Shown here: one piece after another, positions 32,998 to 42,555 of the stretch | Numbering within the stretch: the first letter of the stretch is position 1 | How the letters are laid out: each line of letters opens with the position of its first letter | NCBI RefSeq assembly: GCF_902703175.1 | Contig: NZ_CACRYJ010000048.1 | Location: forward strand, 1 to 64,000 | Length of the DNA: 64,000 nt | Source: Occultella aeris | GTDB taxonomy: Bacteria; Actinomycetota; Actinomycetes; Actinomycetales; Beutenbergiaceae | Direction of reading: 5' to 3' | The notes under the pieces: model-generated | The model's database searches: none | What the model was told of the DNA's origin: nothing | Seen by the model: only the letters and a program-made list of their open reading frames with translations | Program-made: the position numbers and the translations under genes

Positions 32998-34986
32998 GTG
33001 CCCACATCGCCGACCAACCCGGCCATCATCAGTCGCCGACAACTCATCGTAGGCAGCGGCGGAATCATCGGGTTCGCCACGTTGTCGCTCACCGGGTGCA
33101 GCCCGGACGAGGGCGGCGAGACCGAGTCGCAAAACGCCACCCCGCCCGCCGACCGGCCGCTGGAGTCCCCTCTGCTGACCGAGCGAGTCGAGGCGGGCGA
33201 GTTGCCGCCGATGGATGAGCGGATGCCCATCGCGGAGGACCGGCTCGTCGTTCCCACGACGGAGTACGGCACGTACGGCGGTGAGTTCGCCGGCGTGATC
33301 CTCGATCAAGACCGCGGGTGGCTGGACCGCATGATCCACTACGAACCCACCGTGCGCGCCACGCCGCAGCTCGACGAGTTCGGCACACCCGGCACGCTGA
33401 AGTCAGTGGACGTCAACGAGGACGCGACCGAGTTCGTCCTGCATCTGCGGCAAGGCCTGCGCTGGTCCGATGGCGAGCCGGTTACCGCGGACGACGTCAT
33501 GTTCGCAATCCAAGACGTCTTCTTCAACAACACCCTCTACCCGACCATCCCGGAGTTCCTGACCGCGGACGACCAGCCGTGCACAGCGGAGCGGGTCGAC
33601 GACTTCACCGTCAAGCTGACCTACACCGGGACGCGCGCCGACTTCCTGGTCACCGCCAGCCGTGGCGAACAGCCGAAGAACCTCCTCGGCTGGCCGAAGC
33701 ACTACCTGCAGGACTTCATCCCGGACCTCAACCCGGAGGCCAACAACATCGCCGTGGCCGCCGGCTTCAGCGACTGGATGGACTACTGGTCCGACCGCAA
33801 GAATTACTACGACAACCCGGACCTTCCCACCCTCGCGGCATGGAGCATCACCAGCCCGCTGAACGAGGGCACCGTCGTGGTCGCTGAGCGCAACCCCTAC
33901 TACTGGAAGACCGACGACCAGGGCGCCCAGCTCCCGTTCATCGACCTCCTCGAGTTCGAGATCGTCCAGAACGACGAGGTCATGCTGCTCAAGGCGGTCA
34001 ACGGCGAGATCGACTTCCACGCCAGGAACTTCAACAACGACCCGAACCGCCCGGTGCTGGCCGACGCGCGCGAGAGCGGTGACTTCCGGTTCGTCACCGT
34101 CGAGCCCACCTCGATGAACCAGATGATCATCGCCCTCAACCTGAACCACCGGGACGCGGCGATGCGGTCGGTCTTCCAGAACAAGGACTTCCGGATCGGC
34201 CTGTCCTACGCGATCAACCGGCAAGACATCATCGACACGGTCTACCAGCGTCAGGGCGAGCCGTGGCAGGCGGCGCCGCACTCGAACTCCGACTTCTACG
34301 ACGAGGAGTACGCCAAGCAGTACACCGAGTTCGACCTCGAACTCGCGGCCGAGCACCTGGACCGGGCCGGCCTGACCGAGACGGACGGCGAGGGCTTCCG
34401 GCTCCGACCCGACGGCCAGAGGCTGAGCTTCCAGGTGGACGTCACCGCCGGGACCACCCAACACATCCAGGCGATGAGCCTCGTTGTGCAGACGTGGGCG
34501 GAGGTCGGCATCCAGGCCACCGTCAACACGCTTGAGCGGAGCCTGTTCTACGACCGCAAGTCCCCCTCGGCCAACCAGCATGACGCGAACGTCTGGGGTG
34601 GCGACGGCGGCTTCCGCACCGAACAGGACGAGCTGCGCTGGTGGTTCCCCTCGTGGAGCGAGTCCAACTACGCGGTGCGCTGGGCCGAGTGGTACACGAG
34701 CGACGGCGCCAGCCCGACCGGCGAGGAGCCACCCGCGGTGGTCCGCGAGCAGATGGATCTCGCCAAGCAGATGGAGCTGGAGTCCGACCCGGAGGAACGC
34801 GACGCCCTCTTCCGCTCCATCCTCGAGATCGCCAAGGACCAGTTCTACGCCATCGGCACCGCGCTTCCCGGTGACGGGTACGCGATCGCGAAGAACCACC
34901 TGCGCAACGTCGTCGACTCCTACCCGGAGTCGCCCCTGTACTTCTCGCCGGGGCACGTCGACCCGCCCAGCTGGTACTTCGCCTGA
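32998..34986 (+). CDS. ABC importer solute-binding lipoprotein (SBP_bac_5, Opp/Dpp type)
   Basis: Extracytoplasmic receptor of the importer encoded by the next three genes. The 662-residue precursor has a twin-arginine signal, SRRQLIVGSGGIIGFATLSL, ending in the lipobox LTGC. The mature protein shows family-5 features such as FVLHLRQGLRWSDGEPVTADDV and MRSVFQNKDFRIGLSYAINR. The GTG at 32998 has AAGGAGGACATTCC before it, fixing the start. Family-5 proteins bind peptides but also oligosaccharides; the position between a pectate lyase and an oligogalacturonide lyase argues for pectic oligosaccharides. Confidence 0.93.
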   Translation: MPTSPTNPAIISRRQLIVGSGGIIGFATLSLTGCSPDEGGETESQNATPPADRPLESPLLTERVEAGELPPMDERMPIAEDRLVVPTTEYGTYGGEFAGVILDQDRGWLDRMIHYEPTVRATPQLDEFGTPGTLKSVDVNEDATEFVLHLRQGLRWSDGEPVTADDVMFAIQDVFFNNTLYPTIPEFLTADDQPCTAERVDDFTVKLTYTGTRADFLVTASRGEQPKNLLGWPKHYLQDFIPDLNPEANNIAVAAGFSDWMDYWSDRKNYYDNPDLPTLAAWSITSPLNEGTVVVAERNPYYWKTDDQGAQLPFIDLLEFEIVQNDEVMLLKAVNGEIDFHARNFNNDPNRPVLADARESGDFRFVTVEPTSMNQMIIALNLNHRDAAMRSVFQNKDFRIGLSYAINRQDIIDTVYQRQGEPWQAAPHSNSDFYDEEYAKQYTEFDLELAAEHLDRAGLTETDGEGFRLRPDGQRLSFQVDVTAGTTQHIQAMSLVVQTWAEVGIQATVNTLERSLFYDRKSPSANQHDANVWGGDGGFRTEQDELRWWFPSWSESNYAVRWAEWYTSDGASPTGEEPPAVVREQMDLAKQMELESDPEERDALFRSILEIAKDQFYAIGTALPGDGYAIAKNHLRNVVDSYPESPLYFSPGHVDPPSWYFA

Positions 34987-35026
34987 CCGCGACCTGCCTG
35001 AACCGACGTTTCCCTAGGAATCCGAA

Positions 35027-36019
35027 ATGCTGCGCTACATCCTTCGCCGGATACTCGTGCTCATACCCACGGTGTTGGCGATATCACTGATCACGTTCAT
35101 CATCATCCAGTTGCCGCCGGGCGACTACCTCACCACGGTGCAGGCATCCCTGGCGGCGGCGGGCGACCGGCCGCTCGACGCGGCCGAGCTCGCCCGGCTC
35201 AACGAGCGGTACGGCCTGAACGACCCGTGGTACATCCAGTACTGGAAGTGGATCAGCGGAATCATCTTCCACGGCGACTTCGGCGATTCCTTCAGTTACG
35301 GGCGCCCGGTGAGCGACCTGGTCCAGGAGAGGCTTCCACTGACGGTCACGCTCTCCGTTCTGACCCTGTTGTTCATCTGGGCCATCAGCTTCCCGATCGG
35401 CGTCTACTCCGCCCTTCGGCAGTACTCGGCCGGTGACTACGTGTTCACGTTCGTGGGCTACCTCGGGCTGGCGGTACCCAACTTCCTGATCGCGCTCGTC
35501 CTGATGTGGATCGGGCTGACGTACTTCGGCCAGAGCGTCGGCGGGCTCTTCTCACCGGAGTACCGCGACGCGCCCTGGAGCCTGGCCAAGTTCGGGGATG
35601 CCCTGGCCCACCTGTGGATCCCGGTGGTCATCTGGGGCACTGCGGGCACCGCCGGCAACATCCGGATCCTTCGGGCCAATCTGCTCGACGAGATCCGCAA
35701 GCCGTACGTGACCGCGGCCCGAGCCCGTGGGATCCCCTCGCGGCGCATGACCGTCAAGTACCCGGTCCGCGCGGCGGTCAATCCGTTCTTCTCGACCATC
35801 GGGTGGATCCTGCCCGGCCTGATAGCGGCCGACGCGATCACGTCGCAGGTGCTGAACCTGAACACGACCGGGCCGCTGCTGCTGAACGCCCTGATGGCCC
35901 AGGACATGTACCTCGCCGGATCCGTGCTCCTGATCAGCGCCATCCTCGTGGTGATCGGCACGCTGATCTCCGACCTCGCACTCGCGTGGCTCGATCCGCG
36001 TGTCCGATTCCGATACTAA
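35027..36019 (+). CDS. ABC importer permease (DppB/OppB type)
   Basis: First membrane subunit of the Opp/Dpp-type importer. The 330-residue protein begins MLRYILRRILVLIPTVLAISLITF, the typical OppB start, and has six predicted helices. The cytoplasmic coupling loop is IRKPYVTAARARGIPSRRMTVKYPVRAA, which contacts the ATPase. It follows the binding-protein gene by 40 bp and precedes the second permease by 11 bp, all on one strand. Confidence 0.93.
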   Translation: MLRYILRRILVLIPTVLAISLITFIIIQLPPGDYLTTVQASLAAAGDRPLDAAELARLNERYGLNDPWYIQYWKWISGIIFHGDFGDSFSYGRPVSDLVQERLPLTVTLSVLTLLFIWAISFPIGVYSALRQYSAGDYVFTFVGYLGLAVPNFLIALVLMWIGLTYFGQSVGGLFSPEYRDAPWSLAKFGDALAHLWIPVVIWGTAGTAGNIRILRANLLDEIRKPYVTAARARGIPSRRMTVKYPVRAAVNPFFSTIGWILPGLIAADAITSQVLNLNTTGPLLLNALMAQDMYLAGSVLLISAILVVIGTLISDLALAWLDPRVRFRY

Positions 36020-36030
36020 GGACCCGCTCC

Positions 36031-37200
36031 ATGACTGATCCCCGAATTCCTCTCCCGGGCAGTGGCGCAGGGCCGGCCACCGCCCTCGAACCGGAAGCCC
36101 AGCGCACCGATGGTGCCGAGGACCTCGCCGTCGCCTCGCAGTGGCGCCTGGTCTGGCGCGGTTTCAAACGGCACAAGGTCGCGCAGGTGTGTGGTGCCAT
36201 CACCATCTTCATCTACCTGGTCGCCATCTTCGCGCCGTTCCTGGCCCCGTACTCGTCCAGCGCCCACAACGCGGACTACACCTACGCACCCCCGCAGCCG
36301 ATCCACCTCGTCCACGACGGTTCGTTCCAGCCGCACGTCCTGGGCCTCACCCTGGACCAGGACCCGGACACGCTCGAACTGCAGTTCACGCCGGATCCCG
36401 AGAACGTGATCCCGATCGGCCTCTTTGTCCAGGGACCGGAGTACGAGCTGCTCGGGTTCATCCCATGGGACCGGCACCTGATCGGCCCCGTCGACTACGA
36501 CACCGGGCCTATGCTCCTGCTCGGCGCCGACGCGACGGGCCGAGACCTCTTCTCGATGATCATCCACGGCACGACGATCTCGATGTCGATCGGCCTGGTC
36601 GGGGTGTTCTTCTCGCTGATCCTTGGCATTGTGATCGGCGGGGTGTCCGGGTACCTCGGCGGCCGGGTGGACAACCTGATCCAGCGCCTGATGGAACTGA
36701 TCATGTCCATCCCGACGATCCCCCTCTGGATGGCGCTCTTCGCCGCCGTGCCACCGACCTGGACGCCGCTGCAGCGCTACTTCGGGCTCACTGTCGTCAT
36801 CTCGTTGGTCGGCTGGGTCGGCATGGCCCGGGAGGTACGCGGAAAGTTCCTCGCGGTGCGCGGCGAGGAGTACGTTCTGGCCGCGATCGCCGACGGGGGC
36901 AGCCAGATGCGAGTCATGTTCCGCCACATGCTGCCCTCCTTCACCAGCCACATCATCGCGAACCTCTCGCTCTCGATCCCGGCGATCATCCTCGCCGAGA
37001 CCGGACTCTCCTTCCTCGGACTCGGCCTCCAGGCGCCCACGGTCAGTTGGGGGGTCCTTCTTGAGCAGGCCCAGAACGTCCGTGCCATCTCGACCGCGCC
37101 GTGGATCCTGCTGCCCGGCATCCCGGTAGTCATCACCGTCCTCGCCATGAACTTCTTCGGCGACGGCATCAGGGACGCCGCGGATCCGTACAACAACTGA
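36031..37200 (+). CDS. ABC importer permease (DppC/OppC type)
   Basis: Second membrane subunit. The 389-residue protein has an N-terminal helix (about 51-72), then a long external segment (about 75-165) larger than in DppC, then the transport domain with SIGLVGVFFSLILGIVIGGVSGYLGG and the coupling loop VRGEEYVLAAIADGGSQMRVMFRHMLPS, ending in FFGDGIRDAADPYNN. The ATG at 36031 follows AAGGACCCGCTCC. The large periplasmic insertion may reflect the bigger sugar substrate; that is inference. Confidence 0.93.
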   Translation: MTDPRIPLPGSGAGPATALEPEAQRTDGAEDLAVASQWRLVWRGFKRHKVAQVCGAITIFIYLVAIFAPFLAPYSSSAHNADYTYAPPQPIHLVHDGSFQPHVLGLTLDQDPDTLELQFTPDPENVIPIGLFVQGPEYELLGFIPWDRHLIGPVDYDTGPMLLLGADATGRDLFSMIIHGTTISMSIGLVGVFFSLILGIVIGGVSGYLGGRVDNLIQRLMELIMSIPTIPLWMALFAAVPPTWTPLQRYFGLTVVISLVGWVGMAREVRGKFLAVRGEEYVLAAIADGGSQMRVMFRHMLPSFTSHIIANLSLSIPAIILAETGLSFLGLGLQAPTVSWGVLLEQAQNVRAISTAPWILLPGIPVVITVLAMNFFGDGIRDAADPYNN

Positions 37201-37230
37201 CCTGCCCCCGCGACAATCGAAGGTTGCACC

Positions 37231-39405
37231 ATGAACAACGTGATCACCCCGACCCTCTCGCCCGACCGCTCGGGCGTCGGGACCGACGGGCCGACGCCGC
37301 TGCTTCGGATCCGAGGGTTGGAGACCCACTTCGACACCGCGGACGGCGTCGTGAAGGCGGTCGACGGCGTGGACCTGACGGTCCGGCCGGGAACGACGAT
37401 GTGCCTGGTCGGTGAGTCCGGCTGCGGGAAGTCCGCCACGGCTCGCTCGATCCTTCAGGTCGTGGAGTCACCCGGGCGGATCGCGGGTGGGGAGATTCTC
37501 TGGTCGCCGCACGGCAAGGACCTGGTGGATCTCGCGAAGTTGGACGGCGAGAGCGAGCAGCTGCGCCAGATCCGGGGTGGCGACATCGGGATGGTCTTCC
37601 AGGAGCCGATGGCCTCGCTCTCTCCGCTCTACACCGTGGGAGCGCAGTTGATGGAGGTCATTCGGCTCCACCAGGACGTGACCGAGGACGAGGCGCGCGA
37701 GCGGGCCGTCGGCCTGCTCGAACGGGTCGGCATCCCGAACGCCGCGGCCCGTCTGGGCTCCTACCCGTTCCAGCTCTCGGGCGGGATGTGCCAGCGGGTG
37801 ATGATCGCGATCGCACTCTCCTGCAACCCTGCACTGCTGATCGCCGACGAGCCGACGACCGCACTCGACGTGACGACCCAGGCCCGGATCCTCGATCTGC
37901 TCCGTGAACTCCAGGCGGAGTTCGGGATGGCGATCCTGTTCATCACCCACGACCTGGGCGTGGTGGCGGAGATCGCCGACGAGGTCACCGTGATGTACCT
38001 GGGCAAGTCTGTGGAGCAGGCACCGGTCGACGAGCTGTTCCGTGCGCCGAAGCACCCCTACACCCGCGCGCTGCTGCAGTCGATCCCGGACGGCCGGCCG
38101 AACCGGCAGGGTCAACCACTGCCCACGGTGGCCGGCATGGTGCCCAGCCCGCGAAACCGGCCGACCGGATGCACGTTCCGCACCCGCTGCAGCTCCGCGA
38201 TGCCCGGGATCTGCGACCAGGAGGTGCCACCGGCGAGCATGTTCGGCAACGACCACCTGGCCCGCTGTCACCTCTACAGCCACGAGGATGCCACTGCGAT
38301 TCCCGAACCCACCGTGGCAGTCACCTCACGGCTGGAGGTCACCGAGCGCACCAACCCCACCCCGGACGAGGAGGCCGCCACCCTGCTCGAGGTCCGCGGC
38401 CTCACCAAGCACTACCCGCTGGGCGGGGGCATGTTCCGGCGCAGCACCGGCACGGTCCATGCCGTGGACGGCGTCGATCTGGTCATCCGCGAGGGCGAGA
38501 CCCTGGGCCTGGTCGGCGAGTCCGGCTGTGGCAAGACCACGCTGGGCCGGTGCATCGCCGGGCTGCTCGGCCCGACGTCGGGCGAGATCCTGTTCCATCG
38601 GGACCCCGGCCACGCCGTCGACCTCGCCTCGCTGAGCAGCCGGCAACTGAAGGGTCTGCGCACGCAGATCCGGACGATCTTCCAGGACCCGTTCTCGTCG
38701 TTGAACCCACGAATGACCGTCGAGCAGATCGTGGGCGAACCGCTGCAGGTGAACAAGCTCGCCCGCGGTTCCGAGCTCCGAGACCGGGTCGCGGACATGC
38801 TGCGCCGGGTCGGGATCCGACCCGAGTACATGCGCCGGTACCCGCACGCGTTCTCCGGTGGCGAGCGGCAACGCCTGAACATCGCCCGGGCCCTGATCAC
38901 CCAGCCCCGGCTCGTCATCGCGGACGAGCCGGTCTCCGCCCTCGACGTCTCGATCCGCGCCCAGATCCTGAACCTGCTCGACGAGATCCGCGAGGAGTTC
39001 AACCTCACCTACCTCTTCATCTCCCACGACCTCTCCGTCGTCGAACACGTCAGCGACCGGGTCGCTGTCATGTACCTGGGCAAGGTCGCCGAGCAGGCCC
39101 GGACGAGCGACCTCTACGACCGCCCGCTGCACCCCTACACCGAGACCCTGCTCGACTCGATCCCCGTGCCCGACCCGCAGCGCCGCAACCGCGAGCGCGA
39201 GCGGACCCGCACCGACGACCTGCCGGACCCGGCGAACCCGCCGGCGGGGTGCCTGTTCCATACCCGATGCCCACACGTCCAGGAGCGCAAGTGTGCCTCC
39301 GACGTGCCCGAGCTCCGGCTCCTCGGCACCGACCACCGGGCGGCCTGCCACTTCGCCGAGGAACTCCAGTTGACCGGCATGTCCCGGTCCGACCCCTCCG
39401 AGTGA
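37231..39405 (+). CDS. Fused double ATPase of Opp/Dpp-type importer (DppD-DppF fusion)
   Basis: A 724-residue protein with two complete ABC modules. The first (about 25-350) has Walker [12 protein letters not shown], signature [15 protein letters not shown] and Walker [13 protein letters not shown]. The second (about 385-715) has [27 protein letters not shown] and [12 protein letters not shown]. Each module ends in the oligopeptide-type C-terminal segment with cysteines ([18 protein letters not shown] and [16 protein letters not shown]), which can carry an iron-sulfur cluster in DppD/DppF. It powers uptake by the preceding permeases. ATG at 37231, 30 bp after the permease. Confidence 0.95.
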   Translation: MNNVITPTLSPDRSGVGTDGPTPLLRIRGLETHFDTADGVVKAVDGVDLTVRPGTTMCLVGESGCGKSATARSILQVVESPGRIAGGEILWSPHGKDLVDLAKLDGESEQLRQIRGGDIGMVFQEPMASLSPLYTVGAQLMEVIRLHQDVTEDEARERAVGLLERVGIPNAAARLGSYPFQLSGGMCQRVMIAIALSCNPALLIADEPTTALDVTTQARILDLLRELQAEFGMAILFITHDLGVVAEIADEVTVMYLGKSVEQAPVDELFRAPKHPYTRALLQSIPDGRPNRQGQPLPTVAGMVPSPRNRPTGCTFRTRCSSAMPGICDQEVPPASMFGNDHLARCHLYSHEDATAIPEPTVAVTSRLEVTERTNPTPDEEAATLLEVRGLTKHYPLGGGMFRRSTGTVHAVDGVDLVIREGETLGLVGESGCGKTTLGRCIAGLLGPTSGEILFHRDPGHAVDLASLSSRQLKGLRTQIRTIFQDPFSSLNPRMTVEQIVGEPLQVNKLARGSELRDRVADMLRRVGIRPEYMRRYPHAFSGGERQRLNIARALITQPRLVIADEPVSALDVSIRAQILNLLDEIREEFNLTYLFISHDLSVVEHVSDRVAVMYLGKVAEQARTSDLYDRPLHPYTETLLDSIPVPDPQRRNRERERTRTDDLPDPANPPAGCLFHTRCPHVQERKCASDVPELRLLGTDHRAACHFAEELQLTGMSRSDPSE

Positions 39406-39468
39406 GCCGGGGTCCGAACCCTCCGCCCGACCCAGCCGACGACAGATCCGCAACTCAAGGAGCACACC

Positions 39469-40623
39469 ATGGCAAGGGGCGACACCTTCCCCAGCGAAGC
39501 CCGTCAGTTCGACGACCCTGTAACGGGGGTCACGATCACGCAGTTGACCGACCACAAGGCCCACCACCACCACACCTACTTCACCAACCCCGGCTGGTAC
39601 GACGAGGGCCGGTCCCTGCTGTTCGCCTCGGACCGCGCGAACGCCACGAACCTGTATTCGATGGACCTGGCGTCGAAGGAGTTCCGGCAGCTGACCGACC
39701 TGCCCGACGGGGCGCACGTGGAGTCCAACCTGTTCCACTCCACCAGCGTCAACCCGACCCGCGCCGAGGCCTACTTCTGGCACGGCCGCGAACTCGTCGC
39801 GATCGACCTACGCACACTGGAACAGCGGGTCCTGCACACCACGCCCACCACGTTCGGGGAGGGCGGCACGACCAACGTGACGGCGGACGGCGCGCACGTG
39901 ATGGTCAGCTACAGCGAGGACCTCTCGGACCGGTTCCGGATGGACATGGGCAACGGCTACGTGGGCTTCCGGGAGTACTGGGAGGCGCGGCCGCTCTCAC
40001 GCATCCTGCGGATCTCGACCGCGGACGGCACCGCCGAGATCGTCCACGAGGACAGGTCCTGGATCGGGCACGTGAACACCTCGCCGGTCCACCCACATCT
40101 GCTCACGTTCTGCCACGAGGGCCCGTGGCACCTGGTCGACCACCGCATCTGGCTGCTCGACCTGCGCGACGGGAGCACCTCGAGGATCCGTCCGACGGCC
40201 GAGGGTGAGCGAGTCGGCCACGAGTACTGGCTGCGCGACGGCGTACACATCGGCTACCACGGCTGGTCCGGCCTGGACCAGAGCGACCCCTTCCACGGCG
40301 CCGTCCGGTACGACGGGAGCAACCAGTGGGAGGCACCCCTCGTCGAGAGCTCGATGCACTATCACAGCAGGGACCTGGACACGATCGTGGGAGACGGCAC
40401 CAAGACGAACCCGCAGCTGATGGTCTGGCGCCGCAACGGGGACGTGTTCGAGGGCCCACGGTTGATCCACCGACACCGCGGGTCATTCCACACTCAGGCG
40501 GTGCACGTGCATCCCACGGTCAGCGACGGTGGCGACCAGATCCTGTTCACCAGTGATTCCCGAGGCTACGGGAATCTCTACCTCGTTGACGTTCCGGACT
40601 TCGAGACCCTGCCCGCGGCGTAG
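39469..40623 (+). CDS. ogl: Oligogalacturonide lyase (PL22)
   Basis: Cytoplasmic beta-propeller enzyme that splits unsaturated digalacturonate into 5-keto-4-deoxyuronate. The 384-residue product has the family start RQFDDPVTGVTITQLTDHKAHHHHTYFTNPGWYDEGRSLLFASDR, with histidines fitting the manganese/catalytic site, then NLYSMDL, and the later HVNTSPVHPHLLTFCHEGPW and FHTQAVHVHPTVSDGGDQILFTSD. No signal peptide, in keeping with action on imported oligomers. AAGGAGCACACC precedes the ATG. It ends the intact cassette; enzymes for the following steps (KduI, KduD, KdgK) are not in the window. Confidence 0.93.
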   Translation: MARGDTFPSEARQFDDPVTGVTITQLTDHKAHHHHTYFTNPGWYDEGRSLLFASDRANATNLYSMDLASKEFRQLTDLPDGAHVESNLFHSTSVNPTRAEAYFWHGRELVAIDLRTLEQRVLHTTPTTFGEGGTTNVTADGAHVMVSYSEDLSDRFRMDMGNGYVGFREYWEARPLSRILRISTADGTAEIVHEDRSWIGHVNTSPVHPHLLTFCHEGPWHLVDHRIWLLDLRDGSTSRIRPTAEGERVGHEYWLRDGVHIGYHGWSGLDQSDPFHGAVRYDGSNQWEAPLVESSMHYHSRDLDTIVGDGTKTNPQLMVWRRNGDVFEGPRLIHRHRGSFHTQAVHVHPTVSDGGDQILFTSDSRGYGNLYLVDVPDFETLPAA

Positions 40624-40627
40624 TCCG

Positions 40628-40882
40628 ATGACCCGAGCGATCGATCGCGGTGCCGCCATCGACCTGAGCGCCGTAGAGGACATGCGCGCGGCCGAACTCG
40701 AGCGTCGGATCGTGCTGTCCCAGTACCTGACCGCAGTCAACTGCGCCGCGACCGGAACGTCTTCGGCGAAAGCGAGTTGGCGTGACGGCCCACGCAGCTC
40801 GGCGATCGGGATCGCGGCGAACGAGTCGATGACCGCCGGCGCGACCGTGGGCATCGCGTCCCTGGGCCTTCCGCTGGGCTGA
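40628..40882 (+). pseudogene. Truncated 5' remnant of an enzyme gene at the cassette edge
   Basis: An ATG 5 bp after the ogl stop opens an 84-residue frame. The first 45 residues (IDLSAVEDMRAAELERRIVLSQYLTAVNCA in part) look like a genuine protein start, resembling the N-terminal segment of some GH65-like hydrolases from memory, but the similarity to a real family then stops and the rest is low-complexity. I read it as a gene whose body was lost when the neighbouring DNA was rearranged. A short expressed protein cannot be excluded. Confidence 0.5.
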
Positions 40883-40903
40883 CGCGAGCAGGCTCGGACC
40901 CGG

Positions 40904-40935
40904 TTGAAGAGGGGATCCCCGGCAGCGAGGACGTC
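40904..40935 (-). pseudogene. Short relic of a PTS IIA gene end
   Basis: About 30 bp, including GAAGAGGGGATCCCCGGCAG, match the 3' end of the intact IIA gene (42093-42125, GAAGAGCGGATCCCCGGCGT) at roughly 26 of 30 positions. This is the part missing from the left IIA remnant at 28.8 kb. Short length limits certainty. Confidence 0.5.
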
Positions 40936-41007
40936 ATCGTCGAACGCACCGCACGGTCGCAGCGTTGGTCCGCGCCGCCCGGTGAGTCAGCGCTGCGCGC
41001 CCCGCCC

Positions 41008-42078
41008 TCACACGGGGGCGCGCAGCGACTCGTCGTCGAGATTGCGGCGGAAGAAGTCGACCATGACCGGCGCGTACCCCGCGAACGGCGGGCACACCAG
41101 GCCGTTGCGGGCAAGGTGCCGGGTGGCCTCGGTGGTGTCGTAGCGCACCGGGTGGCTCAGGAACACCAGGGACTCGTACGGGGTGCCGCCGAGATGGCGC
41201 CGGACCGGGCGCAGCCTCAGCGCCGCGCGCATCAGCGGGTCCGGGACGGCCGGCCCGCGGGGGTCCCGGCCGGTGAGCTCCCGGGACAGCAGCCGCACGA
41301 ACTCGGCGGTCGTCAACGGGTCCCGATCGGCCAGGTGCAGAGTGGCCCCGACGGTCTCCGGATCGCGCGAGCACGCCGCGATCGCATCGACGACGAAGTC
41401 GACCGGCACGGCGTTGAACGTGGCGTCCTCGCTGCCCATCGCCCCGACCGTCAGGCCGAACCGGTTCATCCGGTGGATGAACCACAGGATGAAGTACGGG
41501 CCGTCGAACCGCTGCGTCTGGCCCGTGCGTGAGTCACCGACGACGATGCCAGGCCGGTAGATCGTCGTCGGCACCCGAGGCATCGACGCCCGGACGAGGG
41601 CCTCCGCGGCGAACTTCGTGGCCTCGTAGTGGTTCTTGAAGCCTTGACCCTCGTCCAGCTCGGACTCGAGGACCACACCGGTCCGCTCGCCCCCGACGTA
41701 GCAGGTGGAGACGTAGTGGAGGCGCTCCAGCCGGGCGCTGCCACGGCAGAGGTCGAGGACGTGCCTGGTGCCCTCGACGTTGACCCGGGTGGCGAGTGCC
41801 TCGGAGACGGCGAGGTCGTAGACCGCGGCCAGGTGGTAGACCCGCGCCACGGTCGCGGCCAGGTCGACGTAGGTGGCCTCGTCGAGCCCGAGCCGAGCCA
41901 CCGTGATGTCGCCCTCGAGCACCCGGACCCGGCCGCCGAACTCGCGTGCCGCGGCCCGGGCTCGGTCGAGCATCCGTGGCTCGACCAATGCGTCGACCGT
42001 GACGTCGTCATCCTCGAGCAGCGCCCGGACGAGCCGGGTTCCGATGAAGCCGGGGAAACCCGTGAGCAGGCACCGCAT
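41008..42078 (-). CDS. NAD-dependent epimerase/dehydratase family protein (extended SDR)
   Basis: A 356-residue SDR: NAD(P)-binding LLTGFPGFIGTRLVRALLEDD at the N-terminus, VYHLAAVYDLAV, the active-site YEATKFAAE (YxxxK) and RPGIVVGDSRTGQTQRFDGPYF. The pattern resembles NAD-binding-4 (fatty-acyl-CoA reductase-like) members as much as sugar epimerases, so the substrate is undecided. Start ATG at 42078 lies 4 bp after the IIA stop; malQ, IIA and this gene form one minus-strand unit. A truncated near-identical copy of the last third lies at 28455-28787. Confidence 0.88.
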   Translation of the reverse strand: MRCLLTGFPGFIGTRLVRALLEDDDVTVDALVEPRMLDRARAAAREFGGRVRVLEGDITVARLGLDEATYVDLAATVARVYHLAAVYDLAVSEALATRVNVEGTRHVLDLCRGSARLERLHYVSTCYVGGERTGVVLESELDEGQGFKNHYEATKFAAEALVRASMPRVPTTIYRPGIVVGDSRTGQTQRFDGPYFILWFIHRMNRFGLTVGAMGSEDATFNAVPVDFVVDAIAACSRDPETVGATLHLADRDPLTTAEFVRLLSRELTGRDPRGPAVPDPLMRAALRLRPVRRHLGGTPYESLVFLSHPVRYDTTEATRHLARNGLVCPPFAGYAPVMVDFFRRNLDDESLRAPV

Positions 42079-42555
42079 GGCGTCAAGCCCAGTCGAAGAG
42101 CGGATCCCCGGCGTCGAGCACGTCGCCGAGCTCCACGCGCTCGGTGAGACTCGCGGCCCTGGTGTCCAGGGCGATCACCGGGCAGATCGGGCTACGGCCG
42201 CCGTCGACGACGGCCTGCGGCGACCAGGTGATCACGAGCTGTCCCGCGACCAGGTCCGCGCCCTCGGCGACGTGCACCGTGAAGGAGTCGCCGGCGAGCT
42301 GGATGGTGTCGATCCCCAGGTGCACCAGCACGGCGTGACCGTTGCCGTCCGCGACCACGAACGCGTGGGGGTGCACCTTGACGAGGGTTCCGCCGATCGG
42401 GGCGATCACCTCGACCTCCCCCTCACGGTGCGGGTCGATCGCGACCCCGGGGCCAACGATCGCATCGGCGAACACCGGATCGGGCACCTCGGCCAGCGCG
42501 ACCGAGCGACCCGGCAGCGGCGCCAGGACCGTGACGGCACCGACGGCGGGCGTGG
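41008..42555 (-). repeat. Right (intact) copy of IIA/epimerase direct repeat
   Basis: This segment carries the intact epimerase and most of the IIA gene and is repeated in part, in the same orientation, at 28440-29205. Between the copies lie the 11.6-kb pectin cassette and short relics. Confidence 0.85.

Noticed and set aside
33403-34956. A minus-strand open frame of about 520 codons opposite the family-5 binding protein
   Set aside because: The plus strand encodes a lipoprotein with signal, lipobox and family motifs; the antisense frame is compositional.
40737-41114. Minus-strand frame between ogl and the epimerase
   Set aside because: Most of it overlaps the end of the epimerase gene in another frame and is rich in Arg and Ser; no domain is visible.
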